Positions 42,837-55,000 of a DNA stretch of 64,000 nucleotides are shown in pieces. The position numbers and the translations under genes were made by a program. Position 1 is the first letter of the stretch; each line of letters starts with the position of its first letter. The stretch is taken from positions 1 to 64,000 of the forward strand of contig CAJQUW010005788.1 in NCBI GenBank assembly GCA_907163375.1, read 5' to 3'. This DNA comes from Prostheceraeus crozeri (lineage: Eukaryota > Platyhelminthes > Polycladida > Euryleptidae). The notes beneath the pieces are model-generated. The model was not told the origin of the DNA. It saw nothing but the letters and a program-made list of their open reading frames with translations, and made no database searches.

Positions 42837-45800
42837 TGCAAACTCAAGTTGCCTCCATCCAGTGATTTTCCATGAGCATATGTGCAATCAGCAGAAGACT
42901 GCGGAAACTGTCTCGCCCTCTGTTCATTGTATTCCTTATGTTGCACCCCACCGATCCGTGATGGAAGAACCATGACTCTAATTCCTTGATCTCGGACAGT
43001 TAATGAACGCGTAGAGCGGGGTATATGTGAAAGAGGAAAGAAGCTCTTGACGGAGGCGCGTAAACGTTCCAGTGTCTGCATTTTATCTTCCTTCGTCTCT
43101 ATATCTCTAGTCACATGCCAGCCGAATCGAATGACAGCACACTTAAGTCGCGCCAGTTAAGTTTTGAAGGCAGTGAAATAAGTGATCGCCCAAGGCATTG
43201 AAAACAAATCATCGTTTGAAACGTGTGTACATAGAAACATTTAGGCCTCAAGTCATACATCTTCATGTACACAGTCATGTTGCGCCATTCGCGTTGCACT
43301 CATCCGATCATTTGGATGTTATATTTTATTATCAATGAAAATGATGTTTTATGTCAAATAGTTTTATTGATACTCGCACAAATTTAAAATGTCCTTCCAA
43401 TAGATTTTATCAATGAAGTGAAGTAATATTTTGGGAGAAGTTTAGGTAATTCAGTTGAAATAATGTTAATTGTAAGCAACTATGAAGCCATGTACACATG
43501 AATAGTACAGTGGAATATTTTTCTTTAATGATTTATATATATTTATTTGTGTAAATGTAAGCGCAAGCGACTTTTGTTAACTATATTGATTAATGAAAAG
43601 CAACACGAGAGTGATGCATTATTGTGTATTTTATTGTAAATATTTTTCATTTTATTATGTTCTTGAGCCACGTTGCAGAGTTTGTTCTCCGTGACAATCG
43701 AGCAGTCATGAGCAAGGAAGTCCTGCTTTGAATGAGAGTTTGGAATGTAGATCTTTGCATGAAATATTTTCTTATTACTCCATAGACTGTAAATGTTAAC
43801 ACATCCATGTTTATAATCATTGATACTGTAAGCCATTCACTCATTTTCCTCAAGTCCCACTAAAGAACGCTCTGTAACTAGCAAAAGAACTTTGTTTGCT
43901 TGCTTTAATTTTGCATTCTTGATGGGTTGGATGGGAATTACATTTTGTTGCATAATACGCATTTTCGTCTGCACTGCTTCCGTTTTCGTTTTTTGACTTG
44001 TGATTTTCTTTACGGCAGTTATTGTTTTGCAATTTTCTCTTGTCACCTAAGGTTGCAGCAGTTGTAGAGATACACATTCGCTGCGTTGATATAGATTTTG
44101 TTTCTCCGTCTTGCAAATAAACATAACGCTGCTGAATTATCCTGTCTTCTTATTTTTGACATGTAAAAGTCACATCATTAATTGAAAATGATATTTGACC
44201 ATCATTCCAACTTCCGAATTCGATTTGCTAGCGATAAGGTTTTTAAATACTTTAGATGCATTTTCACTGATTTTGTCCTCTATATTTATGCACGAAGGTT
44301 GACTGGTAAAGAACGATCGCATGGAGAGGTCGCGCAACAAGTATTATATAAGTATAGCTAGTTGAAGAGAAGAAATTTTTCATGGTTTTTTTTTTTGGTA
44401 TGTTTAGCACTTGTTCACGAAATTAAATGTTGTAAAGAAAACGATCACATAATGAGTTTTCTTTCAACGAGAAGAAATGTGGATGTGTTTTTGCTTGTAT
44501 GCAAATCTAGTGAATTTCTACTCGTCTACATGTCTCTATACCAGAGGTATATACATGCAGGTCGATGTGATCTATAGTCATAAAGTACTTGTGATTGAAT
44601 TCATTTGTTGAAAATTTTCCCTTCTTAATAACACCAATAAAATTAACTAAATTGATATTATTAATGAACGCAGTACGGTAAATAGTGATATAATTTATCT
44701 GTTAATCAAAATTTGGCTCCGTGACAGTTACGGTCACTCCGTAGATCCACACTTTCTGATGCATCTTTATTCATGAGCGGGATGAAGTTAGTTTCAAATT
44801 TATAAAGGTTTCACACACAATCCTTCTACCTGCAAGTAACCAATTGATTTTTCCAACTGACGTAGAAATGCTAGTAGCACATTTTGCAAATGTAGTTGTG
44901 CCAAAGAGTCTGAAACAGTAATTTCAGAAAACTGATGCTTCATGAGTGACACTACATGTATTTTTGTTTTTGTGATAACAAAACCAAAGTTAAATAGACG
45001 TCATCATTCGGTTTTGGACAGCCTTGAAATGATTTTCGCAAGGTTCCCAAATTATGCAGACAACCAGAGGATTTTGCGGATTCCAATGCATGCAGTCGGG
45101 TAAAACATAGTGTTTGAGAAGCGAATCGAACGTCTTGATGTGTGTTCCCAAACAGACAACTCAAAAGAACCCGCTTCTCGCATGATGAAGTCTAATGTTT
45201 CATATTCATTGCGTATTCTTCTAAGTTTAATGCAGCTCCTATGTCTCAGTAATATTGTCGGGTATTAGTATTTTGTCGGGCGGCAAAATGAAAAGAGCGC
45301 TTTTCTCAAAGCAGGCCCTCCAATGTGCCGCTATTTCGGCACGAAATTATAAGACAATGGTTTGAATTTTGATCACCAACTCGCGCTGATTATGATTTTG
45401 ACAGCAAAGCCAGTGTTTTGCTATCATACACTTGACGTTCGACATTAACCTTTTCACTGTTCAAGAAAATCGTTCTGGTTGCGATTGAGACGATGCAATT
45501 TTACAGTTGAACTATTTATCAGAGAAAATCGAGCTAATTTGAACAGCTGCTGTGTTACATATGTAGAGCGAGTTTATTTCAATTTATTGTTATTGCTTGT
45601 GTGAATGTGCCTTAATTCCACAATGCATGTCTATAGTAACACACACACATACACACAAAGAAAGAATTAATATCATCATTATTTTCGCACACTTTTACAT
45701 TTAATATGATCAACTTTTGTCGACGTGCAGGCTGCTTCACCTCTCACTTCAAGTACCACAAACTTCAATTTTTGTTGTTTGTCAATCCTTTGCTTTAGCG

Positions 45801-46734
45801 CTGCTCTCGGTACATGCTTGTTGATAGGTTGATAAGGGAAGGTCTTGAAATCGTACACAACTGCTCACCAAGTGAAAGAATTCATGCTTTGAGATTCCAA
45901 TTCTTTTCGCAAACATGTTGGTGAAGTATGAAATAAATAAACATTTGTTTATACTGGGACACACAAAGCTCAAGCGCCTTTCTTCCATCTGGCGGAGCTT
46001 TAGTTTATCTCACTCTCATTCTTTTGTGCTGAGTGTTTAACAAGAATGTAGATTGTACAATGTACATATTTATAAGTCATTGATGTGACTCGACCAAGGT
46101 TTGGACTCATGTTTCCTGGACACAGAGCGAACACTGTCATAAGGTCACTGCGCCCATATGCAGGAATTTAGGCTTTTTGCGACTTCGTCGAACAAGTTGC
46201 AGTGCGCATTCATTGGCCAGCATAGGCACGTAATGTTATCAAACATGTCAACGTCATGGTTTTGTTTTGCTATGAAAATCAGCTGTTTCGGGAAGTTTTT
46301 TGTACCCGCTGTCGAAAGTGCACGATTCATATGCATTGACGACAGAGGACTTCCTGATTTTGATTTATAAATCATCAGTGAAAATGAAGAGTGCTTTTCA
46401 GCAGTAGCAAGACTGACGCCTTAAGATGACATAAGCTTTGACTTTTAATTAGTATTTATTTAATTATAATTAAATTAATTAAAATTTTAAAATTTTAAAA
46501 ATTAAATTAATAAGTATTTTATTAATTTTAATTCATGGCAGCAGAAATGCTGACATGAAAGACAAATGGAGCAACGAAAGTCAAAAGCACAATGTTGGTG
46601 TGAACAGAAGTACGAAAGTAGTCTGCGATTGTTATTCAATATTCTGTCATAATGATTTATTGGAGGACTAGTGCTAAACGAGATTGATGTGAAAAAGCTA
46701 TTTGGATTTGTTACATAGACTCCAAATGCAGGTA
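42837..46734. other. Region between the tetraspanin gene and mariner 2
   Basis: AT-rich sequence with only short frames. Two overlapping minus-strand frames at 43837-44116 and frames at 43543-43853 are rich in Lys/Asn/Gln and show no domain or splice support. An A/T-only palindromic stretch lies at 46440-46535. No gene is supported. Confidence 0.6.
46440..46535. repeat. A/T-only low-complexity palindromic stretch
   Basis: About 95 bp made almost entirely of A and T, with self-complementary AATTAATTAAAATTTTAAAA-type blocks. No function can be assigned. Confidence 0.7.
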
Positions 46735-48313
46735 CAGGGTGATTCAAATAAGGATTTTTTAATTCTTCTACGATTGAGGAAAAATGTTAGATCTCTTCTA
46801 TTTGAATCGTCATGTGCCTATTGTTCGATTTTTATCGCCTGAATTTCCACATACCGGGTTTGAATGACGAAAAATGGCTAGAAGAATCATTGAGAATATC
46901 GCACACGATTGAACAGCGCGTTTAGACTGTCACTTGGTACGAGGAGTGTAAGAGTTTTGTGGATGTTAGTCGACGGTTTCGTACCCGTTTTGGTCAACGT
47001 TCGAGAGCTCCACAAAGAGCATTCAATCTCTTAAGGCACAAGAAGGTTTCCGGTGTGGAAATGTGTTACATCGCAATGCTGGTTCTGACTCGTCACGAAC
47101 TGCATGCTCGGACGAAAAACGAAAGAAGCAGTGTTAAGGAAATCTCCGAAGAAATCAATTCGTCGAGCGAGTGCTGAGATGAATTTGAGTTACTCGGCTA
47201 TCTGTCGTATTCTTGACAAGTCTGGCCTTAAAGCATGCATAATGAATATTCTCCATGCGCTATAACCAGATAACATGGATAAAAGATCAGAATTTTGTGA
47301 ATGGGATCTTAAAATGATCCAAAACGATCCCCAGTTCCTTGGGGAACGTCTTCTTCAGTGACAAAGCTATCTTTCACCTTCATGGGAAAGTCAATGCGCG
47401 GAACTGTTGCATATAGGAAACGGAGGAGCCATCTGAATATTACGAGGAACCTCTGCATTACGAGAAGGTTGTGGTATGATTGGCAATGTGATCACTGGTC
47501 AAGTGGCGTAATTGATCCACTCTTCTATCCCGACAGCGTCACTGGTCAATCTTGCCTGCAGATGCCAAGGACTTTCTTCTGACCAGAGGTCTCAAGTTGG
47601 GACAATCTGGATGATTTCTGGTTTATGCAATTCAGTTTTCTTGATTTTATTGGCACAGCACCTTGTCAGTTTATCCTTTAGGATTGTGCACCACAACACG
47701 TTGCCCTCGCTGTGCGTAGTTGGCTGGACGAATATTTTCCCATGAGATGGATCGGTCGCCGTGGTGCAGTCGAGTTCCACCCCCTCCCCAACTCCCCCGG
47801 CTTAACTCCTCTCGGCTTCTTCATATGGGGCTATTTCAGACAGATTGTTTACACTACGAAGCCAAGAAATACCAATGATCTCATGAACAAAATTCGGCTG
47901 GGTGTTCAGATCATAAGCAACACTGATGGTCTCCTTGCAAAAGTGACCCTAATTTTTCGTCGTCATCTTCCTGTCCTCCATCAGCGCGATGGTTGCCACA
48001 CTGAACAGCAGAAATGTTGTCATTTAATTGACACATAATGATAGTCGGGTTCGTACAACTATATTCCACCCGATTTGCAGAATACAGATAACTTTTAAAA
48101 TAAACTCAGTTTATTTTTTGTTGATATTTTTGAGAAAAATACATAGGATACTATTAATTATATACTAATTATAATATACTAATTTGAGGAACTGACTGTC
48201 ATATTTTGTAGCCACATACCCTGACAATTCTTGTGGCACATAGAGCTTCACAAAAAACGCAATATATAATCAAATATTGTACGTTTCAAAAAATACTTTT
48301 TTTAATCACACTG
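46735..48313 (+). mobile_element. Mariner 2: DD41D-type, old and degraded
   Basis: Left end TA-CAGGGTGATTCAAATAAGG and right end mirror AATCACACTG-TA (TACAGTGTGATTAAAAAAAG on the minus strand) are the same type of terminus as mariner 1, with short TIRs of about 25-30 bp visible. The transposase between them is on the plus strand and heavily decayed. More diverged than mariner 1, so older. Confidence 0.8.
46900..48035 (+). pseudogene. Mariner 2 transposase relic
   Basis: Recognisable pieces in three frames: RFRTRFGQRSRAPQRAF (HTH region near 46975), FFSDKAIFHLHGKVNARNC (first catalytic block near 47345, with the expected Glu lost), CAPQHVALAVRSWLDEYFPM (second block near 47690) and RWIGRRGAVEFHPLPNSPGL then TPLGFFIWGYF (near 47750-47840). 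Both Asp of the RSPD...LDF block are now Gly, so the catalytic triad is lost. Numerous frameshifts. Confidence 0.75.
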
Positions 48314-48319
48314 TATGTA

Positions 48320-48720
48320 TCGTCATTAAGACAAGTGTGTGCATACTTGAACAATTTAAGCAACAATTCCCGAGAAGCCGTATACGCTGTTTTTCGTTCT
48401 ACAAAGACACAACAGTCCACTCTGGAATGGCCCAAAATAGCCCAACGCAGACTTCCAGAATGGCTGAACACATTCGTTTGCTCATCAGGCTACTATGACG
48501 CGTTGTTTATTCCGACTTTGCCATACGGCTGTCAAACATGCGAGACTATGGAGTGCCTTTTAACTTAGGATGAAATAAATGTTTTCATACTTGACCAATT
48601 CAAACACTAAATTCCTTACCAGCCGCACACGGAACGACGGATCTACACGTATGTGGCTTGGAATGTATCTCCTTTTCCCAGTCGAATTGGCTGTTTTTAA
48701 AAAGCTACGCTATGAATAAC
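48320..48720 (+). pseudogene. LINE RT C-terminal scraps, apparently two partial copies
   Basis: ALFIPTLPYGCQTCETMECL (near 48500) resembles the LINE phrase LxPTLxYGxETWxLT. The phrase ACTTGAACAATTTAAGCAACAATTCC (near 48348, given here as ACTTGAACAATTTAAG then CAACAATTCC) recurs diverged near 48590 as ACTTGACCAATTCAAACACT, suggesting two overlapping remnants. Very decayed. Confidence 0.35.
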
Positions 48721-49099
48721 TACCCATGTGTGATAGCTTCAAAGAGAACTTTTATTGAGTTAAACGATTCATCTATTTTCAGAAACCGGTATCTTGCAAT
48801 TATCTTTTTTGTGATGTTTACTATAAGTCATTAGGACACACGGCTGCTTCTGATAAGCACTGCGAATAGTAGAGCAAAGTCTCTCCTTTCTAGAGACGTG
48901 CGCGAAAAGCTTCGAGACACGCATTGTTCGGCACAGATGTTGGTTTCCTGAACTAAAATACATTTATGTTTGTAATATCATAAGTCAAACTTTTTTATAC
49001 CAAAGTGTGAAATTACTCGTATCGATTTGAAGTCCATATTCAGCAGTAAGGAAAGGAAGGAAATTAAAGAAAGTAGGCCTAGGTAATGCAGCATCAAGT

Positions 49100-49735
49100 G
49101 GTTCTTCGTCATCACTCGCTGGAATAAATCCCGTCGATGAACGTTCGCGTGATAGCGATGATTGCGGCTGTTGAAGAAGTGAAATCAGTTGAACTTCGTC
49201 ATCGGATATTCTTCCGCTGCTGCACTTGGGAACGTATTTTCGTCGTGGGATTCAACAATATCCACGTCCTTGGGAATAGATCGACGAAAACGTTTGACGA
49301 AGGCGCAGCTGTTTGCGATGCACGGCGTCCTGGAGGCATGATTTTCGTAGTGTCGACGTGTTGAGCGGCAGGCAGGGAACTGATTACATTCAGAGAGGCG
49401 CTTATTGATTTCTACAAAGGTTGTTAACGATGGAAAGATTATGAGTCATCGCGACCTTGAATTTAGATACACATCGATCAAAAATCTTGCAGGTGCAAAT
49501 CTGTCAACTGCAGTCAACGGACCGAATTGTATCTGTGCGCGCATGTATCAGGCAAGCATGCATCCTCATGCACCCGTTTACAATAAGATTCATGTTAACA
49601 AAGACGGGTATTACTCGTTGGCCGCATATAACGAGAAATATTAGTCGACGGGTATTACTCGTCGCCCGCGTGTTGCGTAGACAATTACAGACAGGCAATA
49701 CCCGTCGGCCGCGGCGAAGCGGTTGAAGCTTCTTA
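49100..49735. mobile_element. Possible piggyBac-like debris
   Basis: The minus strand near 49350-49100 encodes MPPGRRASQTAAPSSNVFVD and an acidic ISDDEVQLISLLQQP / PASDDEEPLDAALP stretch, as in transposase N-termini. To the right, ACGGGTATTACTCGT occurs twice (49605, 49660) followed by TGGCCGC or CGCCCGC. An inverted AATACCCGTCGGCCGCGG follows near 49695, and TTGAA near 49725. Repeated and inverted subterminal motifs suggest transposon ends. The family name is a guess. Confidence 0.25.
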
Positions 49736-50399
49736 CTTTAATTACTTAATTATTTAGTTTTGCCAAAATCGCCTTTTTTTGTAATTCTTTTACGAACTAA
49801 GAGAAGATAGGTTGGAGTTCTGCATGTATATTTGATGTCTAGTTTGATATACTACTGATATGCTGTTTATCATATTTTTGTTGTCGTTGCTGCATTTCTG
49901 CTGACATTGTCAAGTTTTTTTTGGATGTCACTCATGTTTCATGAATAGCAAGAATGGAATATGAAATACTCCTTGACCGAAAATGTCAAATCGTTGATCG
50001 GTCAGCTTATTGGAAGCGGTCAACGAAACCGACCTGCGGCATGCGTGACCCATTTTCAACTCAGTTTTAGGTTCGATAAGATTCATCAACATTGTATGTT
50101 TTGTTATCATCGGTCGGTAATGTTTCATTTTAAAATGAAAATAAAATTTTTCTACCAACCCCGTGTAGTTGTATATTCCCTGAGAATAAGCGACTTCGCC
50201 GCCGTAATTTCGTAGATAATGCAGTATGTTTTCCTGTCCTTAACCACTGATAGACGTCAAAGAATATGGATGGTCATAACCATTGAAGAGTTCCAAAGTC
50301 CATTAGCGACAGGTAATCTCATCTAAATCCAAAAAAATTGTCCATTGTTTCGAAGTGCCTATCAAATCTCAGTAGTCATAGGTAAAACCACTTCTACTA

Positions 50400-51305
50400 A
50401 ATGTAGGAGGTTTACAAAGTTGAAGCATAAGATTTAGTCATCTCCGTCCTTCATCTTGGAAAACAGCTCTTAGACTGACTAAAGGCTTCCGTTCTTCCCT
50501 TCAATCAGAGATTATAACCCTAACTAGGCAGTTGTACTCAGTGATGCCTCCGATTAGAGAATGACACATTTCAACCATATCCCCTTTCGTTGTCGATTGG
50601 AATTTCTTCAATTGCTTAAGGATGTATATTCTTTGAGAAGCAATGTGGCAGATACAACTGACATGAGAATTCCATTTTAGGCTATTCTGAAAGATAACTC
50701 CCAAACCCCTGAGCTCGGGTTGTGGAGTAGTCGCAGATGGCAATGAAAATGGTTAATTTTTCTTGCTTACTATCATCAAGCTTGTTTTTTCCACATCTAA
50801 CGTCAGTCGACGTTTTAAGCACCAGCTCCTCATATTTTCGATTTTTTCATGTACCAAATTATTTTTGTCATTCTCATGGAAAGCAACTACGATTAAAACG
50901 TCATCGGCATCCTTGTACGTTTTAGCGTTCGACGAGGAAGGCAAAAATGATACCATGTAACAAGAAAACAGGTATGGAGAAATTATTGAGCCCTGGGGGA
51001 ACTCCTGAGGTCACAGTTAAATTTGAGCTGTAAACGGAATTAAATAAAGACACTTTCTGAGAACGATCTTGTAGGAAATTAAGTAACCATTTCAAGGATT
51101 GATATGAAAGGTTTGAAGCATTGACAAGAGTTTTAAACAGACTTCCATGATCAAGTAAATCGAATGCACGGCTTAAGTCGAATGATAAAACAGCGGCTCC
51201 AATGAAAGATTTATCTTCCAAGATCAGTCAGAAAGACAAAGACCGAAATTTGTGCTAGCAGTGCAGATGAATTAGGTCTAAAACCAAACTGGTTTTGGCC
51301 GTACA
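50400..51305 (-). mobile_element. LINE D: CR1/Jockey-type reverse transcriptase fragment
   Basis: The minus strand, starting near 51305, reads LYGQNQFGFRPNSSALLAQI, then AAVLSFDLSRAFDLLDH (motif A, with FDLSRAFD), LQDRSQKVSLFNSVYSSN, TSGVPPG (normally SGVPQGS), KTYKDADDVLIVV (catalytic box, YADD changed to DADD, near 50900), LTLDVEKTSLMIVSKK and RGLGVIFQNSLKWNSHVSCI (near 50690). These are in CR1/Jockey order. Stops and frameshifts make it dead. Confidence 0.75.
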
Positions 51306-51760
51306 AGCGTTTAATTCACCTTTTATGCTTTTTAGAATTAACAACTGGATTTTCAAAAACTTCGAAAACCACTGGATCTTATATCAAACTTTGAATCCAT
51401 TGGATCCACTGGACACTATATTAATGGAGAATTGTGGCTTCTGTGTATGTCTAGACCTTTACATCAGTATCAATTAGTGACATGTAACAAGATAACTGAC
51501 ACTGCTTTGATCATGCAGATTTTCCTACTTAAGTATAGAATATATTCGCTATTTTCGCATTGCCTTCATGCATATCAGTCATTTTTGAAAATTCTGAAAG
51601 CAAAATGAAATACTAAAATTTTGTTAATACTGAAATGAAAATACTTCTGTTTCAAATTACCAGTTTTAAATTGTTATCAAATTAGCAAGTACACTATTTG
51701 TGGAAAAGGTAGATTGGTGAGGAATGATAACTGAAACTGGTTATCTTTCTTTATTTTAGA

Positions 51761-52087
51761 ATGGCGAATTGCTCAGAGGAGGACGCTAATTTGGCTGCGC
51801 TACTTGAGTCTGCTCTCGCTGATTTCAATCAACCACACAGTGATCAAACTAGTGAAACTAAATCGTCTAATCACGAATCGGTAAAACGACAGCAGCTGCA
51901 ACAGGAGCCACCCATAACCGAAGAACGGCCGGTGGGAAACAAAGTTTCAACATCATGTAGCGAGACAACTGCTGTTGCTTCTGATCCTAATGAATCCGCT
52001 GAGAAACTGGCAGCTGAATTGTTGGGCGGCCTGGGAGGCCTTTATCAGTCAGCCAACGATCCCGTCCCTGATGATAATGCGGCTGAG
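51761..52087 (+). CDS. PEX19: PEX19 exon 1
   Basis: 109 codons, phase 0, donor GAG/GTGAGA. Contains the PEX3-binding-like helix and a linker rich in Ser, Thr, Gln and Glu without hydrophobic segments, consistent with a soluble protein. An upstream pyrimidine tract ending TTATTTTAG at 51759 could be a splice acceptor, so a 5' non-coding exon is possible. Confidence 0.65.
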
Positions 52088-55000
52088 GTGAGAATATTGC
52101 AGTGACGACAAGAATGTTTCCACGTTCTATCAGGATGTTCGTAGAGGGTCGCTTGTCAGAAATAATGCGATAGAGTCACTTATCATCAGTTGCAATAGAC
52201 TAATAATTAGTAATTATTATTGTGAAGATAAGTAATATTCAATCATGAATTGAATAGGGTCCCAAAAAGAGTTACTGACTTTTGACATACTTTTTTATGT
52301 TTTCATCGTATTTTATTTCCTTTTCATAAAACTTATGCACTGAAGAAGTAAACTTGAAGGCTAAATTACGCTACGTGTGCAAAAGTTTCCGAATGAGAGG
52401 AAATAGTAATCATCAATAATCTATTTGAATTTTGAATTTCAAGGTTAGTGTGTTCTGAGCTCTCGTATTCAAATCATCTGGAGTGCCTATCTATATTCAG
52501 AAAGCCTCAGTAAGCAGTAAACTAATAATTTAGCGTCCATATATTGGATTTCATTAACTAGTAATTGCATCAAATCAAAATTCATGGGTTACTAAATTAC
52601 AGTACATTAAGAGCTCGTTGTATGAGGATCTTTAGGATTTGTGTTAGCATCAAGAAAGTTTTGAAGTCGGTGATTTATAATGCTGAATTCAAACTTTTTT
52701 GGTCTATTCAATAGTAATAATCTAGTCAATCACCATTTCAAAGACATAAAACCTTGACACACGTCAGTAATAGGTGTTCTCATAAACTGACATTAATTGA
52801 AATGGGCCGCAGAAAACAGCTGGATGCATTTTCTGAAAACACCAGTTGTTTGAAAGATTCGTGTTATTAGCCACGAGCTTTTGACGGCTTACAGTTCTTC
52901 TTAATCATTTGGAATGAAGCATAAGTTCGGTGTATGGTTCAAGAGTCATAAACGACATCAAACTTCGCAGCTTTTCTGTGCAGTCGTTTGTTGACGATTG
53001 TCAACGATGACAGTCAGTTGACAGACGAATTCGATCATGTGCACGCAATCACTCATTCTTAAAACAGTTAGTCAATGTTCTCTTGACAATGCATAATTTT
53101 AAATGTTCGATTGTGCTTGACATAGCATCATAATGCTGCGCACAATACCTCACTTCCCACCCCACCTACCCTGTATGCCTCAACACGCATCATTGGCTGC
53201 CACTCGTGTCAGAGAACAACTACCAAATTCTACTTAAGATATCGGATTCCCATCAGCTGCAGCGATAACTACTACTGCTGATGCTTTGATATCAGCTTTA
53301 TATTCTCTGCAGAGAAATTTCTATGCAATTTGTTTGGTAATTCTTAATCTGACTATACAACATCGTCAGCAAAAGTCTTTAGATGACAATCAGGAGATGC
53401 GAGTATAATGAAAATACAGTAAGCGTCTATATTCATGTGATTGTAGGAACAATTGTCTCAAATTATTAATATAAAGTGATCACTTAGACTGGAGGATGAC
53501 CCCATCACCGATTGATGTTACGGTATGAGAAACACCAGATCAGTCACTTCAATCTGTGATGGGGTCATCCTCCATCTAAATAATGCTTTTGGCCCTTTAT
53601 TTCATTCATTAAAATGATTGCAAGAGATCGGGTATCCGTAGATTTGAACCGCTAATCAATTGGCTTGATGATCATGAAATGCTTAGTGAATTGCAGTACG
53701 TTATGTAGGCTACTCGTACATGTAACGGACTACATGCGGGTATCATATTAATGTTAGCACCAGGAGACTGCAAACGGATTACAAAAATGAACTATCCTAT
53801 CTGAGGACGCTCCGTTGCCCTCCACTTCTACCAAACTCGTCCTCAGGCGTTTACTGCTCAATTACTGGTCTTCCTCAGATGATTAATGAGAGTTGTACAT
53901 GATCATGAGAATGCATGTTCGCAAACACAAATATGGACTACATGCCAATACATCTTGCTGTACATGTAAATTTCGCCAGTGTTTTTCCAATTTATCGTAA
54001 AATTCTTCCATGGTCCGAGTAGTAAATTATCTGTCAAATCATAACATAAAGTAACTCGTCTCAATTCTATTAATTTCTTTAATGATGTGCTTCGTTTGCG
54101 TTAACTTTTGCATATGAATAAAAATGTACATGTTACATAAACATAGTAGGCATATCCGGAATTCTCATCAGTTTCCACTGGCAGAACAGTCAATAACTAC
54201 TAAATTACTATAAATTACTATACCACTATAACATATTACATGTATGTATATTATTATTATCAGTGTTTTATCCACTCCTAGTGGTTCAGGGGGGGGGAGT
54301 TCTGAAAGTATATGTATTTCATCAGGCAATGAGAAATTGTAATTCCTTATGTACAATATAAATGGGCCTCTGCATATGACATGCTGCTAATCTGATCTGT
54401 TCATGTATGCTTCAAAGGCATGCGTATTTTAGACCTATAATTTCGAGACGATAGAAATGTTTTTAAATTGTAACTTTTAACTAATCACTTGTTGCAGATT
54501 GATGATTACTTTATTGTCTGAAAGTTATTTATTTGATCGCCACCATAATTCACATCAATTAATCATCATTATCTTTACATTACATAATTAATTACATTCA
54601 CATGTACGTATGTACACTTTCCCTGAATTCCTTAGTACTTCTGCATAATGTAGAAAAATAGCCATTGTACCATAAAAGCTCATTTTTTCAAAACTACAGG
54701 AAGAAGGATGAGATAAAATGTTAATGTTTACTGGCTAGAATTGGTAATTATAAATCTTGCTTTGTCCCGCTCACGAGTGAAGCGGCGGTCGGCAGCCAGC
54801 GGAGCGTCACTTGAGCGATTTAAAAACGATCTTAAAAATTTACAGCTACATCCTGCATCTAGTGTATGATTTCAGTCATGTCTTCCATCATAGGGGGGAA
54901 TTAATGACATTTAGGCCCCCTAACAGGACTGGATAAAACACTGCATATTATACATAATAGATAAATAACCAACAAAATGACAAGCAAATGAATCCCGGGA

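Noticed and set aside
43543-44116. Overlapping minus-strand Lys/Asn-rich ORFs
   Set aside because: No domain, no promoter or splice support, two competing frames. Kept only as part of the region note.
44362-44577. 71-codon ORF with a signal-peptide-like start (FSWFFFLVCLALVHEIKCC)
   Set aside because: A short chance frame in AT-rich DNA; no second exon or conserved cysteine pattern found.
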